A stretch of 52,344 nucleotides of DNA from Lewinellaceae bacterium (GCA_016713985.1 JADJOD010000037.1:1-52344), one strand, 5' to 3'. Shown: positions 6,934 through 19,100, numbered from the stretch's first letter. The notes: a model not told the origin generated them from the letters alone. Translations and numbers: made by a program.

Positions 6934-8495
6934 TTGAAAAAAATAGATAAACTGATCATGGCCAGCTTCATCGGCCCGTTCGCTGTGTCGTTCGGGATCG
7001 CGTTGTTTGTACTGATCATGCAGTTTATGTGGCTGTACATCGACGAAATTGCCGGGAAAGGTGTGAGTATTTTTATCATGCTCGAACTGCTGGGTTATCT
7101 CTCGGTGTCCACCTTCCCCATGGCGCTTCCGATCGCGGTCCTGATCGCTTCGGTGATGGTGATGGGCAATTTGTCGGAGCGTTACGAATTGTCCAGCATG
7201 AAATTCGCCGGCGTATCGCTGCTGCGTATCATGCGCGGGCTCATCATCTGGGCGGCGGGTATGAGCGTTTTTTCCTACCTGTGTTCCGATTTTATCATTC
7301 CTATCGCCAACCTGGAATTTAAATCGCGTTTTACCGATATCCGGCGGCAAAAACCCGCACTGGCGCTCGAAAAAGGCATTTTTAACGAAGATTTCCGGCA
7401 GTTTGTCATCCGGATCGGCGACAAGGAAAAAGACGGAGAAACGATCAAGGACGTGATGATTGAAGATCAGACCAACGCCGGGCGGGTGAAATTCAGCAAA
7501 ATCATGGCCGACAGCGGCCAGATGTACACCACCGACAACCGGCGTTATTTTGTGATGAACCTTTTTGAAGGCACCCAATACAACGAACCGCTGACTTCCG
7601 CGGATAAAAAAAATTCCAAATATCCCTTGTGCGCACCAATTTTAGATCCTGGACCAAGGTGTGGGACATGCGCGAGTTCGAAATGGTGAGCACGGACAAA
7701 GACCGTATCGCCGGCAACCGGGCCATGCTGAGTATGAATCAGTTGCGGGAAAATATCGATTCCCTGAACCGGGTGATGGAAAGTGGCAAACAGGCCATTG
7801 CCGACGATCTGCTCACGGCCCTCAAACGAAAACCGATCAAACCGAAGTTGACGGCACAGGATTCCCTGAACCAGGCGCTGGCCCTGAAACAAAAACTGGG
7901 CAATATCAAAGCCGGCGGCAAACCGCAAAATAGAAAGGAACCCGCCAAACCGGCGCTTCCCGTACAGGTGTTGGACAAACCGCTCGATCAATACACGTCT
8001 TTTGACCAGACATTCCGGGTGGAAGACCGCCCGAAAATGATGAAGGAAGCGCACAATCGCGCCCGCGGCGGTATATCCACCGTGGAAACACGGTCGTCTC
8101 AGATCGAAAACCGCCGGATGGAATACGTAAAAACGGGTTACGAGTTGTACGCCAAGTATAGCTTCGCGCTGGTGTGTTTTATTTTCCTGTTTATCGGCGC
8201 GCCCATGGGCGCCATCATCCGAAAAGGTGGATTCGGCTACCCGATCTTAGTGTCCATTATCTTTTTTGTCACCTTTATTATGCTGATCATCCTTTGCCGC
8301 AAACTGGCGGAGGGCTACCTGATGACTCCGTTCTGGGCGGCGATGGTGCCGTGTATCGTGTTGATTCCCATCGGCGTATTCCTCACCCGAAAAGCCATGA
8401 ACGATTCGGCTATGTTCAGCACGGACCGCTTAGACCGGGTTGTGCGCTGGATACGCAACCGGCGGAAAAACAAAAAAACCGCTGCCGTTTCATGA
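6934..8495 (+). CDS. LptF/LptG-family lipopolysaccharide export permease, apparent frameshift
   Basis: An inner-membrane permease (YjgP/YjgQ fold) that together with an LptB ATPase would extract LPS for transport to the outer membrane. The first reading frame (TTG at 6934 to about 7605) encodes the N-terminal membrane helices and half of the periplasmic domain. The second (from about 7614 to 8495) begins with FQISLVRTNFRSWTKVWDM and ends with the C-terminal membrane helices (YAKYSFALVCFIFLFIGAPM, then three more). Joined, they give one about 520-residue protein of ordinary architecture. The frames meet in a run of eight A at 7606-7613; nine A would read DKKKFQISLV and restore a single gene. 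The cause may be a sequencing error, polymerase slippage or a real mutation. It overlaps the next gene by ATGA. Confidence 0.88.
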
Positions 8496-9163
8496 AAAAC
8501 AAGTGGGACAATCCCTGGTTCGTCATCCCGGTCCTGCTTTTTTTCAACGCGGGGTTTTTGGCGGCTTACCTTATTCCTTACGGCCGGGAAATATTGTTGT
8601 TTAATAACTTGCGCGAAGAACCCTTCAATTCTTTCTTCCGCTTTGTCACACTTTTGGGCGAGTTTTATCCTTTTGTGATTTTTGGGCTCGCCGCCGCATT
8701 CTGGCGGTTTCGGTACGCCGTTTTGATCGCGCTGGCGGGACTGATCACCCTGCCTACCGTATATGTCTTAAAAGAACAGATCGGGGCGGACCGGCCCATC
8801 ACCTGGTTCAACAACCGGGGTGCGCGGGAGTCGGTGGTGACGGTGCCGGAAGAGTTTTTGAATACCGGGCAAACCAGTTTTCCTTCCGGGCACACAACGG
8901 CGGCATTTGGCCTGTACAGCGTGTTGAGCCTGATACTTGTGGATAAATACCGGCGCTGGAGCCTGCTTTTTGCACTTGCCGCCATTTTGGTGGGGGTGTC
9001 GCGGGTGTTTCTCGTTCAACATTTCCTGTCGGATATCCTGGCCGGCGCGGCCCTGGGGCTGCTTGTCGGCTGGCTGGTTGGGCGCATCGATCAAATGCCG
9101 TTTTTTCAACGCCTGCACGTTCTGGACCGCGGGATTCTGCGTTCATCGTCATCTGCCGCCTGA
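8492..9163 (+). CDS. PAP2-superfamily membrane phosphatase
   Basis: A type 2 phosphatidic-acid-phosphatase-like enzyme that would dephosphorylate lipid phosphates or undecaprenyl pyrophosphate at the membrane. The 223-residue protein has about five to six hydrophobic helices and the complete three-part signature: KEQIGADRP (Lys-x6-Arg-Pro, about 94), FPSGHTT (about 131) and SRVFLVQHFLSD (Arg and His with the terminal Asp, about 170-182). Its ATG overlaps the lptF stop as ATGA, indicating translational coupling. The 3' end overlaps the convergent miaA by 15 bases. The association with lptF fits envelope lipid metabolism; the exact substrate is unknown. Confidence 0.9.
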   Translation: MKNKWDNPWFVIPVLLFFNAGFLAAYLIPYGREILLFNNLREEPFNSFFRFVTLLGEFYPFVIFGLAAAFWRFRYAVLIALAGLITLPTVYVLKEQIGADRPITWFNNRGARESVVTVPEEFLNTGQTSFPSGHTTAAFGLYSVLSLILVDKYRRWSLLFALAAILVGVSRVFLVQHFLSDILAGAALGLLVGWLVGRIDQMPFFQRLHVLDRGILRSSSSAA

Positions 9164-10042
9164 AAAAGCGGCAATTCCGGCTTTGTCACCGGGATGAAAC
9201 GCCGACCAGTCGCCGTGTTTTCTGAACCAGGTCGCCTGCCGTTTTGCGTAATTGCGCGAGTGTTGTTTGATCCGGACGATCGTTTCTTCCCGGGTGGTTT
9301 TTCCGTCGAAAAAATCAAACCATTCTTCATAACCCACGGTGCGCAGGGCCGGCAGCCGGCGGTAGGGCAGGAGGCTGCGCGCTTCTTCTTCCAGTCCCGC
9401 ACTTATCATGGCGTCCACGCGTGTTTCGATGCGGGTATACAATTCGGGTCGGGGCAAATCGAGCAACAGGTACCGGGGCTGAAAAGGCCTCGGTTTTTTT
9501 TCATAGTGCAAAAAGCCGGAAAAGGGCAGGCCACTTTCGATACAAACTTCCAGCGCCCGCCGCAGCCGGGCGGGATTTTGGCGGTCGACGACGGCAAAAT
9601 AGCCGGGGTCCAGTCGTGCAAGTTCCTGTTGCAGCCAAAAAAGGCCGCCGGCTTGTTCCCCTTCGGTTACGAATGCCCTCGTCTCCGGGGAAATATCGGG
9701 AAAAGCATCCAGTCCTTCACAAACAGCCCGGATAAACAAACCCGAGCCGCCGACCAGGAGGGCGACATCCTTTTCGCGGAACAGGTCGTTCAGAATCCGC
9801 AGGGCGTCCCGTTCATATTCGCCGACGCTAAAGGAGTCTGTAACATGCAGGCTGTCAACAAAATGGTGTTTTACAGCCGCCAGTTCCTCCGGGCCGGGTT
9901 TGGCCGTTCCGATGTTCATTTCGCGGTAAAACTGACGGCTGTCGGCGGAAAGAATTTCGGTGCCGAATTGTTGCGCAAGCCGGATTGCCAGGGCTGTTTT
10001 GCCCGTAGCCGTTGCGCCGCCGATGACGATAAGATGTTTCAA
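9149..10042 (-). CDS. miaA: tRNA dimethylallyltransferase
   Basis: Transfers a dimethylallyl group to N6 of A37 in tRNAs reading UNN codons. The 297-residue protein has the P-loop GGATATGKTALA at about 8-19, the SADSRQFYREMNIGTAKP block, HHFVDS and the C-terminal segment RTVGYEEWFDFFDG followed by QHSRNYAKRQATWFR. The length and all blocks are typical. No ATG lies at the expected position; the frame opens with TTG at 10042 directly before KHLIVIGG, so I call a TTG start. It converges with and overlaps the PAP2 gene by 15 bases. Confidence 0.95.
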   Translation of the reverse strand: MKHLIVIGGATATGKTALAIRLAQQFGTEILSADSRQFYREMNIGTAKPGPEELAAVKHHFVDSLHVTDSFSVGEYERDALRILNDLFREKDVALLVGGSGLFIRAVCEGLDAFPDISPETRAFVTEGEQAGGLFWLQQELARLDPGYFAVVDRQNPARLRRALEVCIESGLPFSGFLHYEKKPRPFQPRYLLLDLPRPELYTRIETRVDAMISAGLEEEARSLLPYRRLPALRTVGYEEWFDFFDGKTTREETIVRIKQHSRNYAKRQATWFRKHGDWSAFHPGDKAGIAAFSGGR

Positions 10043-10044
10043 GA

Positions 10045-10187
10045 TGAGTCGTGGGTCAAAAGTCGTGAGTTTTATGTCGTAAGTTGTAAGAAAAAGCCCT
10101 GAGCCATTATCCGGGAGCCAATAGATAATATTTATTTATGTCCCACGACCCGCGTCTCACCACTTTTGGCTCACGACTCACAACTTA
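10045..10187. repeat. Degenerate inverted repeats in the miaA / acyltransferase spacer
   Basis: The divergent spacer holds related short words on both sides. On the left GAGTCGTGGGTCAAAAGTCG at 10045-10064 is followed by GTCGTAAGTTGTAAG. On the right 10141-10187 contains CACTTTTGGCTCACGACTCA and CACAACTT, the complement of the same words (TGAGTCGTGAGCCAAAAGTG). It resembles the period-7 intergenic repeats elsewhere in the window but is more decayed. No promoter stands out. Confidence 0.6.
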
Positions 10188-10204
10188 ATCATTTTATTTG
10201 CGGC

Positions 10205-11497
10205 ATGAAATTCAACCTGCGCCATCAAAGTTCGGGACAAATTTATCCTTATCTCGAAACTCTGACCCATGCAATGTATTGGGGTTTTTTCCGGAAAATA
10301 CACCTGCACAACCGGGCGGGTGTTCCTTCGGACCAACCCGTGCTGCTGGCGGCTAATCACCCGACAGCGTTTATCGATCCCTGCCTGCTGTGCTCCTACC
10401 TGAACCCGCCGATCTACAACATGGCCCGGGGTGATATTTTCCGCAAGCCCTTTTTTCGCAAATTGATGGAAAGTATCAATATGTTCCCGGTCTACCGCGT
10501 GCGGGACGGCTACACCGGCCGCGACCGGAACGACCAGGTATTCGATTATTGTGTGGAAAAACTGCAACAAAAACGGGTGGTGGCCATCTATGTGGAAGGG
10601 GAACACCACCTGGAAAAACGCGTCCGGCCCGCACAAAAGGGACTGGCCCGCATTGCATTTGCCGCTTATGAACAACACCGGTCCGACGCACTGCAAATCA
10701 TTCCGGTGGGATGTAATTATCGCTATGGCGACCGCCCCCGCGACGAAGCGATGGTGAACGTGGGTGCTCCGATGTATGTGCGCGATTACTGGCAGGAATA
10801 CTGCAACGACCCGGCCTTCGCCATCCAGCACGTTTGTGACGATATCGAACAGGCCTTAAAATCAATATGTTATCACATCGATGATCTTGGCGACGACGTA
10901 TTGGCCGAATATCTGCTTACCCTCGTTCGCAGTGAATCGGCGCCCGCGCCCTGGCCGGTGGTGGTGCACAACGACGGCTGTTTTTTTCTGCGGAAAAAGG
11001 CGCTCGACCAACTCAACAAGATGTCCGCGACGGAAAAATCGGCTTACCGGGAAAAAGTGGAGCAATACTTTGAGCAACTCGACGCTGCCGGTCTCGAAGA
11101 CGACGCGCTCCGGAACCCGCAATGGGGGCATGCAGGCCGGCTGCTTTTTTTTGTGCCGGGACTACTTCCGTTTGTGCTCGGTTATATCAGCGCCTGGCCG
11201 CTTTCCCGGTTTGCAAAGTACGTGGCGGATAAAAAAGCGACCAAACGGGAATTTTATTCCAGTGTATGGATGGGGGTCGGGTTTTTGACGGGTATATTCT
11301 ATTATCTCCTGTTGTTTATTGCCGGACTTCTGACCGGCGAACCGGCCTGGATCGCGCTGGGGCTGGCATTGCCCTTACTGGGCTGGTTTTCCATGATTTA
11401 TAAAGAAACCTGGGCGCGTTTCCGGAAGTCCCGGGCTGCACTGCGCAGTGGACGGCGGGAGGTGTTGCTGCAAATGCGTGAGGCGATTATGCCTTAA
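10205..11497 (+). CDS. 1-acylglycerol-3-phosphate acyltransferase-like protein (PlsC domain plus membrane tail)
   Basis: A lysophosphatidic-acid-acyltransferase-superfamily protein of about 430 residues. The acyltransferase domain occupies roughly residues 20-220, with ANHPTAFIDP as motif I (His and Asp separated by five rather than four residues) and AIYVEGEHH in place of the PEGT/PEGS motif. A polar spacer follows, then a C-terminal pair or trio of membrane helices (LLFFVPGLLPFVLGYI and GVGFLTGIFYYLLLFIAGLL). The motif spacing and the EGE variant are unlike classical PlsC, so the acyl acceptor may differ. The ATG at 10205 follows an upstream spacer full of repeats and precedes the first conserved block. 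It converges with bshC, with only 11 bases between the stops. Confidence 0.78.
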   Translation: MKFNLRHQSSGQIYPYLETLTHAMYWGFFRKIHLHNRAGVPSDQPVLLAANHPTAFIDPCLLCSYLNPPIYNMARGDIFRKPFFRKLMESINMFPVYRVRDGYTGRDRNDQVFDYCVEKLQQKRVVAIYVEGEHHLEKRVRPAQKGLARIAFAAYEQHRSDALQIIPVGCNYRYGDRPRDEAMVNVGAPMYVRDYWQEYCNDPAFAIQHVCDDIEQALKSICYHIDDLGDDVLAEYLLTLVRSESAPAPWPVVVHNDGCFFLRKKALDQLNKMSATEKSAYREKVEQYFEQLDAAGLEDDALRNPQWGHAGRLLFFVPGLLPFVLGYISAWPLSRFAKYVADKKATKREFYSSVWMGVGFLTGIFYYLLLFIAGLLTGEPAWIALGLALPLLGWFSMIYKETWARFRKSRAALRSGRREVLLQMREAIMP

Positions 11498-11508
11498 AGT
11501 TGTACCCC

Positions 11509-13107
11509 TCAAGCCCTGTCTTCCAACACGACGAAGCCTGCGTCAAAGGGTTTCAGGTGCGTTTTTAATTCGCCGATAAAGGCATCGCCGTATTTCAGCA
11601 GATAGGGCAGGAAGTTGTCGTACCGCTCCTGCAAGCCGTTGCCGGGAAATAGTTTTTCTTTTAAGGCCCGGATCTGGTTGAGGGTGACCTCGTGTTTTTG
11701 TTTTTCCGCGCGTATGAGCCTGTTTTGCCATTGTTCGAGCAAACCCACCGTTTTTACTTCCTCCGCGCGCACGGCTTTTTCGAGGGTGGGATCTACGGCG
11801 GTTGCTTTCCGGGCGAGGTTGTCGAATATTTTTTGCAAATCGCTGATTTCCAGGCTTAAAGAAACTTCCCCGGAAGCATGTTGTTCCACGTAGGTTCGGA
11901 TCAGGCTGTCGGTGTCGGCAAAAAAGGTTGCGGCGTCGAAGCCGAATTTTTGCAGTTTTTTTACCATATCCCGGTCGAGCCAAAGCACGGAATGCCGGCG
12001 CGCGAGCATCGGAAAGGGGATGCCGAAATGTTCGAACAAGGATTTGCGTTCGAGCCAGTAAGCGAGTTCGCCGCCGCCGCCGACGTAAGCCAGGTTCGGA
12101 AGGATCATCTCCTGGAACAAGGGTCGCAACACTACGTTCGGGCTGAACCGCTCCGGGTGAGACTCCAGTTCGCCGAGGAGTTCATCTTTTGAAAACACAA
12201 GGCTGGTATTCAGCACTTTATATACGCCGTCTTCGAGCACGATTCGCTCCCGCATACCCGGTGTCATGTAAAACAGGTTGATTTCACGCGGCGCGGCTTG
12301 CGTTTTAAAACCCAGGCCGTTGAGTTGAGCGATTGTTTCGTTGACGATACGAAAGCAGGGTTGTTCGAGCAATTCGGCCCGCATCACGGGAATAAAATGC
12401 CTTTTCAGGCGGGTGTCGTTCATGTTCAAAACAACAAGTCCGTGGGCGCCGAACAGGTCGTGGAGCATGGCCTGTGTGGCTCCGGCAATGGTTGTATTAT
12501 CCGTGTAGGCCCGTTCCACCCGTTGAAAAAGCGCTTTGGCGGCGTCGCTTTCGCCGAGAATGGTTTTGATCTCCGCCAGCACGGATGTCAGGCCGGAGGT
12601 ATCCATACTTCCGACGGGACCTTTTTGGTCCGTTTCCCAACTGAGTTTTTTATTGTAGAGGTGAATGGTGTTGAGCTCATCGAGGTCGTGGTCTTCACTT
12701 CCCAGTACAAACACCGGCACGACCTGCCGCCCGTCTTTTAAACCCAATGAAATGGATTCAGCCAAAATAATGGTTGTCAACGCTTTATATAAAAAATAAA
12801 GCGGGCCCAAGAAAAGACTGGGCTGATGGGCGGTGGTAACGGTGAAAACATTTTCCCGGCGCAGGGCTTCAATGTGGTCCAGCACGGCGGGTATTTTGGG
12901 CAAACTGGAATACTGCTCCTGTAACACGTCGACCAGATCGGTCCTCGGGGGCTGCGAACCTGCCCGGTCGCGCAGCGCCTCGTCGAAAGATGCAAGGGCC
13001 GGCGTATACCGGTAAAAAGGTTTCAGCTGTTCATCGCCGCGGGCATAAAAAACATCCGTTTTGGCCAATTGGGGGATTTTTTCAAAAGGAATAATTGTCT
13101 TCAGCAT
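11509..13107 (-). CDS. bshC: Bacillithiol biosynthesis cysteine-adding enzyme
   Basis: BshC joins cysteine to glucosaminyl malate in the last step of bacillithiol synthesis. The product is about 532 residues, the normal size. It shows the nucleotidyl-transferase-like core with TTAHQPSLFLGPLYFLYKAL and VFVLGSEDHDLDELN, the AYVGGGGELAYWLERK block in the middle, and a long C-terminal coiled coil (IRAEKQKHEVTLNQIRALKE). I placed the start at the ATG at 13107 (MLKTIIPFEKIP) because ten upstream codons do not fit the family N-terminus. No other bacillithiol gene is nearby. This implies the organism uses bacillithiol as its low-molecular-weight thiol. Confidence 0.9.
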   Translation of the reverse strand: MLKTIIPFEKIPQLAKTDVFYARGDEQLKPFYRYTPALASFDEALRDRAGSQPPRTDLVDVLQEQYSSLPKIPAVLDHIEALRRENVFTVTTAHQPSLFLGPLYFLYKALTTIILAESISLGLKDGRQVVPVFVLGSEDHDLDELNTIHLYNKKLSWETDQKGPVGSMDTSGLTSVLAEIKTILGESDAAKALFQRVERAYTDNTTIAGATQAMLHDLFGAHGLVVLNMNDTRLKRHFIPVMRAELLEQPCFRIVNETIAQLNGLGFKTQAAPREINLFYMTPGMRERIVLEDGVYKVLNTSLVFSKDELLGELESHPERFSPNVVLRPLFQEMILPNLAYVGGGGELAYWLERKSLFEHFGIPFPMLARRHSVLWLDRDMVKKLQKFGFDAATFFADTDSLIRTYVEQHASGEVSLSLEISDLQKIFDNLARKATAVDPTLEKAVRAEEVKTVGLLEQWQNRLIRAEKQKHEVTLNQIRALKEKLFPGNGLQERYDNFLPYLLKYGDAFIGELKTHLKPFDAGFVVLEDRA

Positions 13108-13185
13108 GATCGCTATTTGTTCGAGGCAGGTTAACAAGATATTCGGGTGAAGGTTGTTGTGCCGACGCGCTAAAAATCCCGCAGT

Positions 13186-16100
13186 TTAACGCAACAAAGT
13201 AACGTCGCCCCAAACGGCTTTGGGTTTTCCGTCGCAAATGATGTCGATCCGGTAAACATACACGTCGGAAGGGCAGGGGCGGCCATCCTTGGTGCCGTCC
13301 CAGGAGACGTTCCCGTTTTCCTCGTACAGTTTTTCCCCCCACCGGTCGTAAATGGTCAAACTGCCGACGAGTTCCGAGCCTTCAAAAGGCACCACGCGGA
13401 ACACATCGTTTACCTTGTCACCGTTGGGGGTGAAGGCATTGGGGATACGCAATCGTTTCGGATCACAGGGGATAAGCACCACCACACGATAGGTGATCAT
13501 TGCTTCACAGCCGTTTGCATCGGTTACGAGCAATTGATATTCGTGGTAGCCGCTGGAATCGGGCAACACGGAAATGTTTTCGCAATGTTGGCAAGCCGTA
13601 TCCGCCGGGAACCAGGTATAATCATTGTATCCGCCCGGCCCGTCGAGGAGGATCGTTTCGCCGGGAGAAGCCACGATGGTATCCGGGTCGGCCACCGGCG
13701 GCAGGGGCAGGACGGTGGCGGTGAAACAATGCAGGCTGTCGCAGCCGTTGACCGACTTGAAGGAGCGGCAAATCTGCCCGCTTTGGGTCAAAATCGTGTC
13801 GAAAACGGGCAAGGTGTCGCCGGCGCAAAAACTCAACTCCTCTTCCGTTTTTACATCCGGCAATACGTCTAATACCTGGAGCACCACACTGTCGCACAGG
13901 CGCGCGTTTTTCAAAACCACATAGTACAATCCGGGAATATCGGTGTTTCCACCGGGCACGTTCACCGGCTCGCCCTGGCAGGTTGTGCGGGGCGGCAACA
14001 CGGTGCTGTCGGGCTGGAATACGGTAATGATTTTACTCAGGGTGTCTTTGCAATTATTTGCAAATGTGATAATTACGGAGTATTCGGAAGTGCTGTCGGG
14101 TGATACCGTCTGCACCTGAAGTGCCGGGTTGTCAATGCCTTGACCGGTCCACTGGTAACTTGCTCCCGCCGGAAAGGCCGACAATTCAAACGGCGAACCT
14201 TTACATCCTGCCGTGTCGCCGGCCTGAACAAAGGCCACGGCGCCAAACACCAGTTCGAACCGGTGCTGAACGGTGCATGCGGCGGATTTTTCTTCCAAAA
14301 CCAAAACCACCGGCTGGCCGGGCAGGGTAGAAGCAGCGGGTATAAATCCGGAGATCGGGCAGGTATCACAGGCAATTCCAGCCGGAGTGATCCATTGATA
14401 GGAAAAACCCGGTTGTGCCGGCACACCGACGGGTACCGGCATAATGCTGCAAAACTCCAGTTTGTCCTCGTTGAGGGCGACCTTTTGCAGCGGCAGCACC
14501 TTGTCGGAGCAGGCGCAGTTTTCTGCCGCCGGAAGTACGATGAGCAAATTGCACAAAAAGCCGGGGTCGATATTCAGCAGGGCAGACAGGGAAATGCCGC
14601 TACCCGGGTTGATCGCCTGATCGTGGGAAAGGGTGCCCAGCAGGGAGTCGGCGGAAGAAATAATACCGTTTCCGTCGGCGTCGTACCAGATTTGCACCGA
14701 AGCGCCCGGAGCAGGCAGTACGCCGATATTGTTTGCTGCAATCGTGATGTTTGTTGCGCCGTCCGAAACCTGCGCATCCGCACCGGTCAGGGACAGTTCC
14801 GGGTGTAAAAGACTCAGGTTCCAGATGGCTTCTCCCGTAGCGACGTAAACGGCGCAGGGGGCGCCGATTGTTTCACAAAAGGCCTCCGACCGCACGCGGG
14901 TTTGCAGGATGAGGCTTTGATCGATACAACCCGCCGCTTCATTCGCCGTTATCGAAAACAGGAATTCCAGAATACTTCCCGCGACTAATCCGGAAGGTAT
15001 CGGCAGGCGGATTATTTGCCCCGCCAAGTCCGGCGGGCCGGCCGGCGCGTTTTGCTGGGGCACATAAGAGTCCGGCACATAGGTAATGCCGGGAGGCAAA
15101 TTGATATAAATACTGTCGCCGGGCGACGGAGTACCCGAAAAGGTCAGTTTTGCATAAAACGGCTGGACGCTGCCACAATACAGCGGATCGCTGCCGAGGG
15201 GTTGCAAGTCGGCCTGAACGCCGTAGGAAGGATTTAATCCATTGACTTTTAATATATCACCCGGTTTGTTCAGGATATTGGTGGACCGGCCGCAAGCCTC
15301 CCTTCCGCGGGTGCCGTAAATGATGGGGGTATTTGAAACAAACCCGCATTCGGCTGTTACCCGGAACCGGATCAGAAAGGTATTGGACGAATCGGTTCCG
15401 ACGCCGGGCAGGCCGTTGGCAGAGATGTCGGCCAGTAAACCTGCTATTTTCCACTGAAATTGATTTCCCGGCAACAGATCGGGGTCGGAAATGTCCGTAT
15501 AAACGCTGCCGGCAGGGTAGGAGATTTGTGCGCTGCCGGGTACGATGGAGAGCCCCGGCGGTAATTTTACGGTAGCGAAGGGGTCAAATGCAAACCCTGA
15601 CTTGGCGTTGTAAATTTTGAACTCAAAGTACCCGGAAGTATCGCAGATTGGAATAAAAGGCGGTTCGTAAAGCACCTCCAGTTCCAGTTCCGGCCGTTCG
15701 ATGCGAAATTCGATCCACACGGAGTCCCGGCCGCAGGAATATTGTTCCGGGCTGTCGATCGGCGCACAATTCCAGCCGTAAACCAGGAGCAAGGTATCCG
15801 TTTCGCAGGAAGTATTGACACCCGTCAGCCGGAAACTGCGCTGGACAAGGCTGTTTAAGGTTCCCGTTTTAAACACGCCGTTTTGTGCAATAAAAGGCTG
15901 GTTTTGTGGAAGTTGAAATAGTTTCAGGTCGGTTACCTGCGCATTTTTCGATGTGAGGTAAAACCAGGTATTGAATGCGGGCGGGGTGGTGTTGTTTTTC
16001 AGGCTGAAATTCACCTCGAAGGTTGAATTGGGGGTGGTGATGATGCTGTCGCCGCTCAGGAACTCAAGGCCGGGGGTGTTGGAATAAAACCCGATGGCGT

Positions 16101-19100
16101 TTATCACCGAATCGGAAACGGTGTTAATGCCGCCGTTGAGGCGACCCTGGTAGTTGACGTTAAAATATTGCCGCGAAGAGTCGGGTTCGTCGTAAAGGCA
16201 ATCGGGCTGGAACACGATGTTGCTTTGCAGGGTAAAACCTTCGTCGACGGGTTCGGCGAAGGCGGGGCCAAAATCGACGTTCAGAAAGCCCGGACTTTGG
16301 TTGAAGGGCAGCGGAAGGTTGTTGAGAAACGGAATGCTGTCCTGCAACACCAAAAAATCAACTTTTGCCGAAGCGGCCGTGATCCCCGCCGGCACGGTCT
16401 GGCGGTAGTTGGAAATTCGGGCAAGCGGGCGTATTTCAAAGGGGAACAGGTTTTCCCGCGCAATTCGCAGGCTATACCGGAACGGCTTGATCTCCGCCGA
16501 TGGTTCGCAGGATTTGATACTGAAGGTGTTGGGTGATTTGGCGGTGCGGAAACCCGAATATTGCAGTTTCCGGAAGGGTTGTGCGTTGTAGGCGTGCGGG
16601 GGGCCGCCGGCACTCAGGGCGATGCGGAAACCCACCAGCGGCGGATCGGGTGTATTGCCGGACGCGGGCCGGAAGTTCAGGTCAAACCGGAAATCGGTGT
16701 AAATAAATATGGAGTCGCCGAGGTCGAGGGTGCCTTTGGGCAAACAACCCGATTGGTGAAGGGTTTCGAGTGAAAACTGAAACCGGTATTTCTGGCTGAC
16801 CAGGTCGTCTAATTGATCCGGCGGCCATGTATTTACCTGATTGACAGTATAATAATTCTTGTCGTCGTTAAAAATCAGGTCATCCAGCAAACAGGTGTAC
16901 ACAGAGCCGTCCGCGTAGCGGATTTTCAGGCTGTCTTGTAAAAACCGGAACAAACCGGCGTTGACAAAGGTGTTTTGCGCCGCTGCGGTATTAAAAAAAT
17001 CGTTGCCGGCCGCCCCGCCCATGTCGCTGCGAACCACTTCTTCCCAAATACTTCGCCCGAACCTGACTAAACTTCCGCCGGAATCCACCGTGCCGCAGTA
17101 TTCCACCCGCAGGGTATCGCCGGGCAAAAAACGATCCCGCCGAACTAATTGCAGGTCTGCGGACTGGAGTGCGTCTGCGTGCCGGTTGTCGTTATTATCG
17201 CGGTAGCCGTAGTTGACCCGGTACACATCGAACCATTTTTTAAATCCGGGGAGCGGGAAAATAGTATCAATGTTGCCGATGGTATCCGTATTGATCCCGG
17301 TGCTGGTAAAGCAGGCCCTGGAAACGGCCAAACGCAGGGAGTCGCAGTCTCCGATGGCGCATTCGTAAGGCGTGTTCAGCAAGGGCGTCCAGTAGGACTG
17401 GCTGCCTGCCTGAAGAAAACAACTGATCGGGCAGTCCGAGGAATAGATCACTATGCCGTTATTGGGCAGGGGCAGGTCGTCTTTACAAACCATATTGGTG
17501 TCGCAATCATAACGCAGGCAAAAATCCATGTCCAGCGAATCATTCGGAAGGGGTAATTTCCAGGCTAAGTGAACCTGGAAACCGCCGCCCGGCAACGGTA
17601 TGGTTTGCGACAATACCGGCGCAGTGCCTCCGAGCAGGGCCCCGCAGGAATCGTTGAAGGAAAGCCCCAGCGGCAGGTCCAGGTTCAGGTGAATAAAACC
17701 GTTATCTTCTATCAATCGTTTGGTAACCAATTGATACTGAAAAGGATATGTCTGGCTGCTTTGCAAACAGGCGCCGATGGAATTCCCGATAAACGAACCC
17801 ACGAGGTAAGCGCCGTCCGGTGCGATGAAAAGGGTGTCCGACACAAAGCCGTTTACCGGGCAGGGTTTGGTGTAAAAATACTCGACGGAATACAGCGGCA
17901 GGCTCTGGTCGCAGGAGGCCCGGCAGGTGTAGGTGTCGAAAAGCAGTAAAATGGAATCTCCTGCTCCAACAAAAGGAATGCTGAGCGTTGCTTTGTTCAG
18001 CACCGGCAGGCCGCAGGATGTTAAGAGACCCGCCTGAGAGAGCGCGACCGGCAGAGCCGTCGTGCCGTTGCTGCCGGCGATGCGGAACGAATTGTTTCCC
18101 ATACCGAACCCGGAGGTGCTGTCGATCACAGCCAAACCCACGTATACATTCGCCGCAGCAACTTTTCCGGTGTTGACAATTTTTAGCCCCGTGACGGCCG
18201 GGGTGTTGCCGCAATTGTCCGTCGGCGTGTTCCAGACGGGTGAAAAATGCAGCTTGGGCACCCGGGTTGATTCTTTGATCATAATGGCTGCCGGCAAGCT
18301 GTCGTACCGGCAAATTTCCCCGCCGCAACCCCAGCCGACGCGTAAAACGGAGGAACTGTTGTACTCCGGAAAACCACAATCCGTGATGATGATCCGTTCG
18401 GTCAGACACACCTGTTCGTTCAAATCTAGCCAGGTATCGCCGTTGCCGGTGGAAGTAAAAATGCCGGAGTTGAATTCCGCTCCAAAAAAAGTCGGGGTAC
18501 CGGTTGTGGCAGATGCGTTCGGGACAAATACGTCGAATCCCTTGAGGTGTTCATCTTCCAGGAACAAGGCGCTTATTTTGCCGAGCCGGGTATTTTTTAC
18601 GCAGATTTTGCGAAAAAGAGTGTCCCCTTTTTCCCCGCTCATGATCTCGTCTTCCACACTTTCGATCAGCAACAGCCCCGTTTCCACTTCCAGGGATGTT
18701 GTGGTGACCTGTGCGTTTCCGGCGGCAGATTCCACACTGATGCCGGCGACAAACAACTGGCCCTCATCCAGTACATCGGCGGCAATACAATCGGCAGCGA
18801 TTATTATGGCCACCGCCGCCGTGGCGCCGCCGGGAAGCCCGGGCAGTGAAAAAATGGGTTGTTGCACATCCGAAATGTTTTGTTCCGCAGCTCCGGACAC
18901 GCTGCCGGGCAAATAGACAATGCCTGTGGGGAGGGAAACTTTCAGCAGGGCGTTGTTCAGCGGCGTGGCGCCGGTATTTTTCACCTCGACAAAAAAGGTG
19001 TCGGTTCCGCAGACAAACAAGGTGTCGCTTTTCTGGTAGGTGATGAGGATGTTTTGAGAGAACAAGGCGTTTAAAGGCAGGCAAATCAGGATTGCGCACA

